Shown: positions 33,954 to 46,649 of the stretch, in pieces
Position numbering within the stretch: position 1 is the first letter of the stretch
Layout: each line of letters starts with the position of its first letter
From: Amanita rubescens
Taxonomy: Eukaryota; Basidiomycota; Agaricomycetes; Agaricales; Amanitaceae
Reading direction: 5' to 3'
NCBI GenBank assembly: GCA_015039365.1
Contig: WION01000002.1
Location: 1,364,001-1,428,000 of the forward strand
DNA length: 64,000 nucleotides
Made by a program: the position numbers and the translations under genes
The notes under the pieces: generated by a model
What the model was told of the DNA's origin: nothing
Seen by the model: only the letters and a program-made list of their open reading frames with translations
Databases searched by the model: none

Positions 33954-34548
33954 ATGTTATCCCGACTCAGCCGCCAGCTCTTCTCTCGCAGATGTTCCGC
34001 CTTTTATTCATCAGAGTCTGCCATGAGTGAAACGGAAAATCTCCTTAGGGCAACCCCCTCTAGACGTAAACTTTTTCCTTCCGCCTCTTTGCGCCCATCT
34101 TGACAATTTTCAAAGCCGTTCAACAATCTGAGCCGAGCACCTGGAAACCGTTTTCTGACCATAGCGTAACTGCTTCATCCTTTTCCTCCCACAACGTTCT
34201 TAGCATGTTTGACAGGTGATAGTCCTCCCTCGCGACTTTTCTTACAAGTCACGACATCACCAAGAGCCACCACCTCGCCGCCGGCCCCAGGTCCCTCCCC
34301 CGCCAGCACAGGCCCGCTACAATGATGTTTTTCACCAGCATGACCTGGATCCGCTCTCCCTGTCACTAAAGCCCGCAATGTTCTATCACTACCTTTCAGA
34401 GATTGGTAAAATTAGCGGGCGTTCAAGTACAAAATTGACGATGAAAAGTCAGCGCAGGATAGGCAAGGCTATAAGACGCGCGAAAATGATGGGGATTATA
34501 CCAGTACACAGTCTTCCCAAATCCACAATCGGTTGGGGGGGAATGTAA
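33954..34548 (+). CDS. RSM18: Mitochondrial ribosomal protein bS18m
   Basis: The C-terminal half is unmistakable bS18m: DVFHQHDLDPLSLSLKPA, HYLSEIGKISGR, then KSQRRIGKAIRRAKMMGIIP. The N-terminus MLSRLSRQLFSRRCSAFYSS is a typical Arg/Ser-rich mitochondrial presequence. The middle exon reads VQQSEPSTWKPFSDHSVTAS after a likely intron GTAAAC...TTCAAAG. The next splice join (around 34215-34265) was not resolved in frame, so the exon boundary before PPPRRRPQ is provisional. The stop at 34546-34548 follows a G-rich stretch; the last dozen residues are not conserved. It is divergent from RIM15. Confidence 0.85.
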
Positions 34549-34827
34549 TTACCAGTCTGGAAGTTTCCACGTACATAACGGGTACACCAGGAGTTCGTTA
34601 CCCCTGTGCCAACTCTAAAACAAACTCGAGATGGGAATTTACACACAGACACTATGCCAAAACAGTCGATCGAGCTCCGAACTGTCCAACACGTTCTCAG
34701 TCGTGTGATGGTGCAAATATACATTGTGATAGTCTGCATTGCTTCCCCATCATTGCACCGGGTAGTAACACCTGATGCATGACCCTGTGCTGACGTCGAA
34801 TTACACGCTCGCACCACAGTACAATAG

Positions 34828-36010
<1,183 letters not shown>

Positions 36011-36189
36011 GGCGGTCTACTTTGAAGCTATACGAGTACCGTGTGTCGGTGACGCGTTCTGGCGGTGTTTACATCCTATTTGTATAAGTTTATCAGCGTC
36101 TTGCAAATGATACACATCCGGGACAACAGGAACGTTGGTCCAAGCCGGGTAATGATGACCCCAGTCTTTATGCTTACAACCCATGCACC

Positions 36190-38315
36190 ATGCCTACAAG
36201 CGAACTTTCTAATGCTCTTAACCCATATGTTACTCAGGACGGACACAGACAACTGGTTGCGGAGTACTCAACGCCATTACAGCAAGTAGCACCAATACCT
36301 CAACATTATGTACCTCATCGCAGTGAACTGGAGCTTGCTATCTCTGAGCCTCAACCTCCAGCGCCTCCTCCTCCTAGTCGGTAAGCGTTGTAATGACGTC
36401 GATATCAGCCAATAACGCATGTAAAGCCCTCCTACATTGAAACCACGGGGTCATTTCTCACAGGAAGGGGTGTCTGCAGTACAGGAGTTCATTCGCCTCG
36501 TTGCCACAACTCGTGAAGCGCAAGACATTGAACGAAAGCGTCGGTTGGCATGGGAGCAGGAACAAGAAGCTAAACAGGCTCAGAGGCAAGCCGAAACAGA
36601 AAGAACCATACTAGAGATGCGACAGGAGATACAGTCCCTACGAGCCATGCTTACTCGCAATGGCAGGATGGCGATTATGCCACAGTCATCGCCTCACGCA
36701 TTGCCCATGCAACCAATTCCTCAACAGACTATGGGATCTACCACTGGCCTGTTCACACCTCATTACGCCCTTTCACCGGCGGTACGGGAACAATCTATCC
36801 CACGGCATCCGTCAACGCCAACGTCTCCAACACCCATTATTCAAACACAATCAGTCATCCAACCAACTTTTGTTCAAGGGTCGTCAAGCAAACCTTATCC
36901 CCCAGGTGCACAACCTTCCAACGATTTATCTTTTGCTCATGATAGTCGGCAACTTATTCCATACCCTACGCTGCCCATACAGCCACAGCCACAATATAGG
37001 TATCAGGCTGGAGTAATTGGCCAGCAACAGCAATTTCTGTTGAATCAAACAGTCGGAATACGACAGCAATCGAGCTCTATAGGACAGTCTGTTACGCCAT
37101 CACCATCTCCTCAACTTTCAGCTTTGCATCCGTCAACAGATTCGAGTACGACAAGCCGGAAAAGAAAGACATCCGAAGCAGCAAGTGACAATGACTCTGA
37201 TGCCGATTCAGATGGTTCCAGTATTGCACCAGCCCATCGCATCAGAAGAGCCAACCATCACGATAGGCGCTGTCTGACCATACAGGTGTCGTAAGGATTA
37301 TTTCCTTCTTTCACCTTTGACTAATTAGCATGCAGCATGGTATGCGATTACACTTTCTACGATGTATGGAGCTCGACACAGATAAGCAACTTCCTGATAG
37401 TCACGCAGAAGGTGCTGTTCTGGAAGATACGCAGCCGGTTCGGTTCGTGTGGGACAAGACGACGAAACAATCTGTACATAATGCGCGAATGAAGACACGC
37501 ATTTTATCGGATATCAAGGCTAAGCGAAGCCTTTACAAACACGTTCCGGACAAAGAATTCTTCAAGAAAAGTTTGGATGGCGCATTTGAGCAGTGCTTCA
37601 CCACGTTCAGACAGAAGTTCAGAGCGCAACGAGATGTGGCGGTCGCTGCCAACATCAGACAGAAGGAAGATCAAAAAGCCCGCAAAGCAAGGCACTCGTC
37701 GAGGCGGAAGCTTGTGGGTATAAACGCTGCGTTATCGCAGATACCTTTTCACTCACTCATCTTTTGCAGAAACTGAACAACCGTGCTGATGCTCGACAAA
37801 AGTTAGGAGCATTCGAACACGTCATATTCGATGGCGCCCTCCAGCTTGAGTGCATGTCTTCGGAAGAATCTGAGGATGAGCCTGTGAACTCCTCGAAGCC
37901 GAACGGGATTCTGCACACACGTGGGTATGCGTGGCGCAGCACAAGGCTCATTCGGTTTTATTGTATCCTTGATGATGAAGAACGTGTTGACAAAAATGCA
38001 AAACCCAAGCGTGGCGTTGGAAAGAAGGATCGATGTACCGGACCACTGAAAGAAGGAATACATCTTCCGCCAAAGGGAGTGGCAACGTGGATGATCAGTC
38101 GAACATGGGTACGCGCGGCGCAACGCGAAGTACCGGAGTTGTCAGAAACGCTGAGTAAACTAACCATTGACCCGCCTGGGTTTGACTGGGAACATTTTGA
38201 GGCGTTGGGTGGTGAGAGCGGTGATGAAGGGGATGGACACGAGTTGCAGCATGGGATGCGAATGCACCAGTTAAATATGCAGATGGGATACGCGTTAAAT
38301 TATCCTCTAATGTAG
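36190..38315 (+). CDS. Conserved basidiomycete protein of unknown function
   Basis: I do not know a function. Spliced over introns at 36381-36426, about 37288 (acceptor after CATGCAG) and about 37713 (GTGGGT...TTGCAG), the protein is about 640 residues. It has four visible parts. The first is a Pro-rich start. The second is a charged coiled coil (IERKRRLAWEQEQEAKQAQ, ILEMRQEIQSLRAML). The third is a long Gln/Pro/Ser-rich linker ending in a basic and then acidic segment (SRKRKTSEAAS, DNDSDADSDGS), consistent with a nuclear protein. The fourth is a conserved C-terminal block (RLHFLRCMELDTDKQLPD, PVRFVWDKTTKQSVHNA, YKHVPDKEF, AFEQCFTTFRQKF, HTRGYAWRST). The block looks like a transcription-linked, perhaps DNA-binding, domain. 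The start is the ATG at 36190 and the stop 38313-38315. Only 30 bp separate it from VPS52. Confidence 0.8.
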
Positions 38316-38345
38316 TAGTATCCATTTATGGCAAGTCCGAACTCG

Positions 38346-40561
38346 ATGACCGACAACCGTGAACTACCTCTCTGTATGTTTTCCAGATTCTCTATATCTG
38401 CTCCGTGTCCCATGCAACATATTCCAGACACGCGAAAAGCAAGGGAATTCGTCGAGCTTCATGACCAGGTCCAGGTCCGAAATTCCTTCGCACAATCATG
38501 ATTCTCTCCTGAATGTTTTTTTCGTCAGACGAGCGTCAATCTGCTCGGCTCTCTCGAATCATTCCTTTCCACTTTCCAGAAGGATCTCCAGGCAGTTTCG
38601 AGCCAAATATCAGAATTACAGGATAGAAGCAAAGATATCGAAAGCAGACTGAAGAGTAGACGTGTAGGCGTGCTAATCCATCTATGCAGACCAGACATTT
38701 GACCAGATGGCATTCAGAAAATCGAGAAGCCCCTGTCGAGTCTCATCTCCGACATAGTGCTCCCTCCTCAGCTTTCCACAACGATACTGGATACAGAGGT
38801 CGGGGAACCATGGATATCTACTATAGATGACTTTGAACGACGGCTAGTCATGATTAAGTCAAGAGTGCGAGTGAAGGGTGCTCGGGACCTTGCAGAGGTA
38901 TCAGAGGGTCTCAGGATTGTGGTATGAGGCGAACATCTCCCAACGCTGTTGGAAATTTCTCAATACCGCGATACAGGCCGCGACAAAACTCCGAGCATTC
39001 TTCCTAGCGCTCTTCCAGCCAATTCGGAAGAGCGTCACGACCAACATGCAAGTTATCCAGACCTCCATCTTTTTGAAGTACAGCTCGCTCTTCGCGTTTC
39101 TCCAGCGACAGGCATCTGACGTGGCTCAGGAAGTGCAACGGTCATATATTGGCGCCGCTCGGATGTACTATGAAACTGGTTTCCGACGCTACGCTCGGAG
39201 TCTGGGCTACATAAAGGTGGGTCGATCATTCGATGCGATGGGCAATACCGGACTCTGGCCTGTAGGCTCGAACAACCGAGAAATTCGACCTTGTTGTGTC
39301 GACCGACTCAAACTCAGAAACGCAAGTTAATTTAAACAGACTAGAATATGCCAAATTAGACGGGCCAGCCGTAACGCTTTCGTATATGGCAGATGATAAA
39401 ACACATGTAAGGTTCAACGAAAGGCATGATCATCAGTCGTTGATTCAGACAGGCAGAAAGAGCCAATAGAGGCCCTTCTACGATCCCTTTTCCTAGTATT
39501 CATGGATAACTCGACGGCAGAATATGCCTTCATCAAGTCATTCTTCAATAACCAGCAGATATTCCCTTTGGATGTCAAGACGTCCGTACCCTCGGCTACG
39601 ACACCATTGTCACCTGACAGGGTGTCATTTGAGGACGATAAGACACCCCCAAGATCTGAAGTTGGTGACGAGCCAGTCGTCATGACTGGATCCTCTGCAG
39701 CTCCTTTTCAGCCTCCGCAATCCAAGGCAGCAAACGTGGATCTTATATGGAAACAAGTTATGGATCCTGTGCTTGAATACTGTCAGGTTAGCGTAATTTC
39801 TTGCGACCCGAGCTTGCTCTTACCTTCATGCATAGAACTTCGTGAATTCGGTGCTCGAGCCGGTTCCGCCTGTCACGACTCTGCTGACTATGATACGACT
39901 AATAGAAGAAGTCGTGATAGAGATACAGAAGCGCCAATGTCCTCCAGTGGAGACATACGTCTTTACTATTCGGTTGCAAATGTGGCCTATCTTCCAGAAA
40001 GCAATGACGGATCATGTTGATGCCTTGAAGAAGCTCGCAGAAGGTTCATCTACGAGCTACTTTAGCCGGGCAGCCACTACGACAGAGTCATCCGTTATGA
40101 GCGTACGTGGTAACATAGTCGCTACATCAAATTGCTGATGCGGTTAAATAGGTTTGCAATCGATATATTGTCATATTCAGCTCCTTTATACATCTCACTA
40201 CCCATGAAGAGGAGACTATGATTTTCTCAAAGTAAGACGTTCCGAATTTCGCTGAACGTTGACTAATTATTTTTAGCCTCCTGCGTTTGAGGCAGGAACT
40301 CGCGAAGCTTATTACACGCCACACCAGTCAGATTTCGGACGGTGTGTCGAGGGTAACGAAGCAAGCTTCGATATACCAAATTTTACTACAAGCCTTGAGC
40401 GTAAGTTAAATGACAACCCATGTTACTTATACTAATTAATGGAACAGCGGAGTACACAGCTGACGGCGCACCCTAAACTTCAGCAGGAAATCGCTTACTG
40501 GTCTAACCTTGAGGAGGAAGTGTCGCGGAAGATGGTGTCCATGGGCCAGTCGCGGAGGTAG
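38346..40561 (+). CDS. VPS52: Vps52 subunit of the GARP/EARP tethering complex
   Basis: Vps52 tethers endosome-derived vesicles at the trans-Golgi. Coiled-coil N-terminal exons read REFVELHDQ, TSVNLLGSLESFLSTFQKDL, QISELQDRSKDIESRLKSR and IEKPLSSLISDIVLPP. They are followed by GEPWISTIDDFERRL, ARDLAEVSEGLRIV, KLRAFFLALFQPIRKSVT, IFLKYSSLFAFLQRQ, RMYYETGFRRYARSLGYI, LFLVFMDNSTAEYAFIKSFF and LRLRQELAKLITRH, all in Vps52 order. Introns include GTCCAG...TCGTCAG, GTGTAG...GACCAG, GTATGA...ATACAG and GTGGGT...CTGTAG. The ATG at 38346 gives about 40 residues before the coiled coil, shorter than usual, and lies 30 bp after the upstream gene's stop; an alternative first exon is possible. The stop TAG is at 40559-40561. 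Confidence 0.9.
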
Positions 40562-40637
40562 TGTACCAAGTAGTGCTATAATTTTAAACGTCGCCACTGT
40601 CACGTTGTCACGATACTTTTGTTTATTACGTTCAAGA

Positions 40638-41723
40638 ATGGCCGGTTCGCAACAAACCACTGTCCCTCCATTGTCAATGGAAGAAGAAGGTGAACATTCT
40701 TGTCTTATGTTACGGATGAGCCGGCTGAAGTAAGACTGACAGACTTCACTGGACAGACCAAATAATACATGTTCGTATTACAAACGACGAACGCTCGCTA
40801 CGTCGAATCATCAAGAAATTTCACAACTATGCTGCTTTGACCCATAAGCCTATTGTCCCAATTGTTCCATCTGCCAGCAGTACTTCAATAGACGATGCCC
40901 GGGAGGCATTCCTGGTCGAATTAGCGTCCTTCCAGCTTTTGCTGAAAAAGAGTGCAATGATATGCGAGGCTGAAGCGAGACAAGTGGAAGAGTATAAAAA
41001 GGAACGGCAGAAAATAGGTAAGGCGGTTTACTTTGTGTCTCATAGATTACCCTGATGTCATTGAGCTAGATGACGAACATGGGACCTTGCGAGGCCAAAT
41101 TGAACAATTAAAGACCGCGTTGGAACACGCGCAATTGCAACGTCGACGCAAGATCGAATATGATTTGGTTGCGGAGAAAGCGAATACGCTACCCAGCAGA
41201 GAGGAACTTGAGCAGTAAGACGACCAGTAAATGCGCGAACGTACTTGACTGTTATTTCAGGTCTATACAAGCACTAGAAAGTGATATGGCTGCTATAAGA
41301 ACTGAGCATGAGCACCAGAATAAAGCAATACAGGACCAAAAGTCCGCTTTGGACAGGATCATAGGCGAACTTGGTTCCCTGAGGTTCTTGGGCAAGGAAA
41401 GGGATTCGGCCTCTATCGTTCCTACCCCAAGAGATACACCGGCTCCCGAGGGTCATAATACAGAGATGGAGGACGGGTCCGAAAGAGCGACGAGCGCCAT
41501 TCCTCAGAACATGGGTGAGGGAGAAGAACAAGAAGAAGGCGAAGCGGATAAGCAGTCAGAGGCTTTGACAGGCACAGGGCTGAATGATGCACGGGAAGAT
41601 ATTGAGATGGGTGAAGTTGAAGAAGATCCAAAAGACAAGTCAAAAAGGAGATACAGGGAAGAGTTAGAGGAGGGTGAAGCAAGCGATACTAGTAGCGCTC
41701 TTTCAGAACCACCCGATGATTGA
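40638..41723 (+). CDS. THOC7: THO complex subunit 7
   Basis: The THO complex couples transcription to mRNA export. The conserved THOC7 segment VRITNDERSLRRIIKKFHNY opens the domain, followed by a helical region (FLVELASFQLLLKKSAMICE, VEEYKKERQKI) and long coiled coils (LRGQIEQLKTALEHAQLQRR, MAAIRTEHEHQNKAIQDQKS). The C-terminal third is acidic and disordered (EGEEQEEGEADK, REELEEGEASDTSSALSEPP). The start ATG is at 40638 (MAGSQQTTVPPLSMEEE) and the stop TGA at 41721-41723, 39 bp from the convergent tRNase Z stop. Short introns interrupt the first half; the one after MEEE was only roughly placed. Confidence 0.9.
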
Positions 41724-41762
41724 TGTCATTCATAGCCTGTTTGTGATATACATGTCTGTCTT

Positions 41763-43006
41763 TTATACAATTGGTTCTAGATTTATGTCAATGCTCATGA
41801 GATCTTCCGCACAAATCACATCGCCGCTATATTCTCTAGCTGCCAAATCAGCGATCGAGGACATGATCTTCTTCGCCTCGTCGGTCTGAGCACCCGAGTA
41901 TCGCGAAGAGAAGTGATTGAGAACGAGTCTTTTTGCGTTTACACGTCTTGCAAAGGCACCTGCCATCTGCGGTGTCGAGTGACCTCTCGATTTAGCTCGA
42001 GTTTCAACGCTCTCATAGGTGTCTGAATCTTTGGTTAAAGAGTCAATTCCTGGTAAATAGGCATTTGTTGCTTCGTGAACCAGGATATCCGCCCCTTCGG
42101 CCAACGGCAGCATAGGGGATGGATCGTATGTATCGCCTAGGATAACAATTTTGCGCCCTTTACGTCGCTCAGGACCACGAAGCACCGTTCCGTCGGCAAG
42201 TGTTACGCTCTCGCCCTTTTGCAGTTGACCCATGATTGACATGGGCGTCTTCGTACGCTTGATATGAGGGATGTAATCTCTAGAATCCATCTTCCCCGGC
42301 ACTGGTGCTTCGTTGACGACGTAACCAATGCAAGGGACAGAGTGTAAAATAGGAGCTGCCGAAACGGAGACTGTTTCATCCTTGTATATATCTCTCCAAA
42401 CACCGTCAACTAATGGGATGTTGCGACCTAGCGAAGATTCTGCAGGATGTAGAGGAGGATCTGGGCGGTCATCTTGCGAGTCAGATGGAGTGTGAAGTTC
42501 GTGAACCACATATGGTGCGTCAAGGAGTGTGTGCGTGTAGATGAGCCCAGCACGAACGTATGCACGGGTGCCCAACGGTCCGTATATCTCTATATGCTGG
42601 CGCGGACTTATGGGTGTGGTACAATAAAGGATATAGAAACCCGTACTTGTTGGGTCATGTCTATCTTCGTTCTTGGATCTTCTTGCCCCAGTGCTAAACC
42701 TCCTGCTCCGTTCAAACGAGATGAAAGCAGGGGAACAAGTCCAAAAATATGATCGCCTAGACGGAAAATACTGAGTAAATATACTTCGGACTGTTATGAG
42801 CCCTTACCATGAGTGTGCGTTATAAAAAATTTCTGTATCTTGCCCATTTTTACACTACTTTTCTGAACTTGATGCAGAGTGGCTTCCCCGCAATCGAAGA
42901 TCCAGACATCTCCGTTGAGACGTAGGGCAAGTGCAGACTGATTTCTTGTAGAACATGGTGTTGCCGAGCCTGTTCCCAGAAAAGTAATGTTGATAGACGA
43001 GGCCAT
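41763..43006 (-). CDS. Ribonuclease Z, short form (tRNase Z)
   Basis: tRNase Z cleaves the 3' trailer of pre-tRNAs. The metallo-beta-lactamase core begins at once (ITFLGTGSATPCSTRNQSAL), and all catalytic motifs are present. They are THTHGDHIFGL (HxHxDH), ILGDTYDP, VHEATN, the GHSTPQMAG segment and LNHFSSRYSG. The length (about 390 residues) and the N-terminal position of the HxHxDH motif mark the short, ElaC/tRNase Z-S form rather than the long Trz1 type. Most fungi are known for the long form, so this may be a second, probably nuclear or mitochondrial, enzyme. The start used is the ATG at 43004-43006; the frame is open upstream to 43033 but from GTG. It is divergent from the EZH gene with 71 bp between starts. 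Confidence 0.94.
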
Positions 43007-43077
43007 GAATCTGCGGCATACAAGCACAGCCACCGTCGCTACAAAGCTGGCAAGTTGAAGTACGAGGACGCATCAGC

Positions 43078-45803
43078 ATGGATACTAGCTCCCATCAGCG
43101 ATTCGTCTATGATATTTTTCGTAATACTTGGCTTGATTTCTACTACTGGGAGCAAGAGGATTACCATCGCACACTAGATGCATTGGGCTCACCAATAATA
43201 ATCAACAAACCAACAGTTCTCCCGCAATGGATCCGACCTCGCGCTGGGCTTGTGCACGAAATCCAGGATACGCCTAATGTCCGGGAATCTTCTCTACTAC
43301 AGACCGAGGCAGTGGTCTCTAAATTGCCTTCTGATGAAATTGAGGTAACGGAATACCAGATGACAGACGGTGTCGCCACTCGATTACAAGCAGATTTCGC
43401 ATTCACGTCAGTTGCCTTGAGGATGCCGCAGGCGATTTTTCCGAGTCCACAATACGAGGCCTGCACACCTCTGGAACAAAATATTTATCTAGGCGACGAT
43501 TCTAGCGATATGCCATTCTTACCCTTTGCCGATGATCCTAGTTTCAGTGATTGGAAGAGTCACTCAGATGAACATAAGACGCTTTCTTGGCAAAACATGA
43601 TTAGAGATCCCAATCGTATGTACTTTGTATGATATAATTGTTTACTTATAACGTCTCTCAGTGGAAGCTATCGTCACTACTACGTGGAACAGCTGTATCC
43701 ATCATGGACTAACTCCAGAGATAGTAGCAGAAGTATTGAGCGGGATGTTACCTGAACCTAAAGTACTGAAACATAAGAGGTACTGTAGGTCTTTAGTTCC
43801 ATCGTTGAATATTTCAAACAAATATCACAGGGACTTCTGCACATGGAACCATCCACTATTGGGTCCAATTAAACCAAGTAACACTGCACTTGGCGGTACT
43901 GTAATGACACAAGATTTTTGTAGGCTATGTGAATTGGCATATTGTTCTAGTTGTCGTAAGTGGCTTACCATGCTAAGACATTTTTATCTGTTCATGTACA
44001 CATGCCAAAGATGAAACAAGTCCTCCAGTAAGATCATTCATCCCATATAACGCCTTGGGTCAGAAATTGGATTTTTGCTCTGAATCATGCTTTCTTAATT
44101 CACCGACAATTGTAAGAGCGTTGACTCAAAATATCTAGTACTGATGACAATGGAATGTAGGATATTGCAACCATGGCATGGACTGAAGAAAAGGAAAACC
44201 AGATAGCAGACTTGCTTAGCTTCTTGCCGGATACCACACCATGTTACCTGGCAAAGATATGTAGAAAACCATGTATGGAGGTGAGTACCTGCTGTTGGTA
44301 GGCACAGTAGGTTTTAATAGATAACAGGTTTTTTCGTACAGAGAAAGGTTATTACCTAACCAACCTAAGTACAAAAAGAAGCAAGAGACAGCCGTCCAAA
44401 AAACTCAAATTTTTAGGTACGTCACGTTGAATAACTCTTTATCTAACTAGTAACTGAAGACCACACCAGATGACAATCCTGCCGGTGAAGAATTCGTTCC
44501 GTGAGTCGCTCTTCTTGATGCACGCATAGATATGTATAGTCCTTACAACTTGGAATGCTAGTACAATATTCACAATGTTGGATGAAAAGAACTGGCAGCC
44601 GGTGTCACCTTGCTCACACGAAGGCCCCTGCACCGAGCAAAGTAACTGCCCTTGTAATATAAGTGGTGCACGCTGCACAAGCAAGTGCCTATGTGACCAG
44701 AAATGTAAGATTTTCAGCTCTACCTTGATGATATGCTAACCAGTAATTGCGTGGCACATTTTGCAGGCCTGCGCCGTTGGAAGGGCTGCAAATGCGCTGA
44801 AGCAACCGGGTGTGCAAGTAAAAGGTGTCCCTGCGTTAGTAAAAAACGGGAATGTGACCCAGAAGTTTGTGTGAAGAGCCACTCCACTACGTAGGTGTTA
44901 TGTATCTAATAATATGGATATCACTGACACTGATACAGGGCACAGCAACACATGCGGTAATGTCCAAATCCAAATGGGTCAGGCAAAAGTAATCCATATC
45001 ACATATCTGCGTATTCATGAGTATTGATTCACACAAAGAGAACCTCAGTTCGCCAGAGTCAATGGGGTTTTGGTCTCTTCATGGAAGAATCCGTGCAAAA
45101 AGACGAACTGATAGATGGTAAATCAACGAGAACGACTCGATAATCCATCGACTAAGATTCATATTCAAAACCTAGAATATATTGGCGAAGTCGTACTTAA
45201 GGCGACATCATCTTCTCGGGAGTTCGTGTACCCATGGCTACCGACTCATTCGGAGCTGACACAAATATATTAGAAATTCGGCAATACATCGAGGCCGCAG
45301 TTACCTTTTTACACTGAACAAAGACTTTTCAATAGATAGTGCATATGCTGGAAATGCAACGAGATATATAAATCATTCGGACATCCCCAACTGCGAAGCG
45401 AAAAGTAAGTTTCTTTTTCCACGATTCATTGTGCTTTTGCAGATATGCTACTCCAGTCCTGCTTGTCGACGGTTTACAAAGGATTGGAGTAATGGCCAGT
45501 AAGTGTAATGACTTCGCATCTGAGGTGTTGTTTAACAACAACTGCACTAGGCAGAGACATCGATGTGGGGGAAGAGTTGTTCTTGAATTACGGAGACCAA
45601 TTCTTCATCCATAACAATCAAACATCGGACCCGTCGACACTGCCGCTAAGCCTGAACGAAGACGACGAGAACGAAAGCGAACTTCAGCCAATGGAGATAT
45701 TGAATATATGGCCTATACAACGGGGCAGTTTGTAATGAACGACGATCCCGAGGACGAAACGTATGACGAGGATGGAAGTGGAAGCGGATCAGGCTCGTCA
45801 TAA
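43078..45803 (+). CDS. EZH: Enhancer-of-zeste (PRC2) SET-domain histone H3K27 methyltransferase
   Basis: This is the catalytic PRC2 subunit. After a weakly conserved N-terminal region (MDTSSHQRFVYDIF to WQNMIRDPN) come a SANT-like helix (WTEEKENQIADLLSFLP) and the Cys-rich CXC domain (CSHEGPCTEQSNCPC, ARCTSKCLC, then GCKCAEATGCASKRCPC and KKRECDPEVC). The SET domain follows: WGFGLFMEESVQKDELIDE, YIGEVV, GRSYLFTLNKDFSIDSAYAG, YINHSDIPNCEA and EELFLNYGD. Key SET residues (NHS..PNC and the ELFLNY Tyr) are present. The tail is ambiguous: the SET frame stops at 45735. A one-base shift between 45615 and 45640 opens a basic-then-acidic tail (ERRRRERKRTSANGDIEY, DDPEDETYDEDGS) ending TAA at 45801-45803. 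The start ATG is at 43078. Confidence 0.92.
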
Positions 45804-45849
45804 CAGTTTTATTTGTTCTATGACGGTAAATATGTACGAAGTACTCGCG

Positions 45850-46569
45850 TTAGCTCTTGAGAGATAACTGCATCGAGTATGCGTCTTCCCCGTCTGCATC
45901 TGTGATGGATTTAGACCCGATATCTCTTAGGCCAAAGGTATGGGAAGACGTACAGTACTTCTTTTCCACGCCTTTTACTGTAAAACCGAGAGTATCCTTG
46001 TACAAGCTTAATGCCGCACGATTTGACTTTCTTACATGAAGAGAGACATAAGCGGCATGATATATCGTGGCCATTGCTTCTTCTGTGACAGTTCAAGTGA
46101 GAACTTATGCGTTAGATATCCGCTTACGAGATTGGATCATCAGCTTTTTCGCTAGGCCCAACCTCCTATAGGAACGAAGAACAGAAATGGAGGTAACATG
46201 ACCATGCGGTTGGTCGCCTTCGTTGACGTCTTCTTCCCTGTAAATCTGTCTATGAGTGCGTAACATGTGAAACGTAGTGCGTACATTTTTGCCAAGATAT
46301 ATCCTACAATCCGACCATTATGATCCTCGGCTACGTATGAGAGGGAAGGCCATGTCATCGCATGATACAAGTCTGTTATATACTGATGTCAAAGTCGATC
46401 ATAATGCATAACGAGGTCTCTTACGCACAGTATTTCATGGTATAGTTTTCAGGGAGATTTTGAAGGTTGCATGCCTGCATGCCTATGACATCGTCCACCT
46501 AAAACATTATCGCAACGACGAGTATACTAGAAGTAAGCTTTCGCATACCCGCATAGGCCGGATGTTCAT
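45850..46569 (-). CDS. NAA10: N-alpha-acetyltransferase 10, NatA catalytic subunit
   Basis: Naa10/Ard1 acetylates nascent N-termini with Naa15 at the ribosome. The first exon gives MNIRPMR; after an intron come [40 protein letters not shown], the acetyl-CoA binding loop [10 protein letters not shown], then [25 protein letters not shown] and [12 protein letters not shown]. All are diagnostic of Naa10. The start ATG is at 46567-46569 and the stop TAA at 45850-45852. It has four or more short introns. The family length (about 150-160 residues for the core) fits. Its 3' end is 46 bp from the convergent EZH stop. Confidence 0.94.
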
Positions 46570-46649
46570 CGTGTAGTAAGAGGCGTTATATTATTTTGTA
46601 ATATTTGCAGCAACGCGGACTACTATTAGATTTAGCAGTTAGCGCACTA

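Noticed and set aside
34534..34548. G-run near the end of the bS18m gene as a functional quadruplex
   Set aside because: A single G-run; a quadruplex needs four.
43007..43033. Upstream extension of tRNase Z (AVLVCRRF)
   Set aside because: Starts at GTG and would run into the 71-bp shared promoter; the family begins directly with the ITFLGTGS strand.
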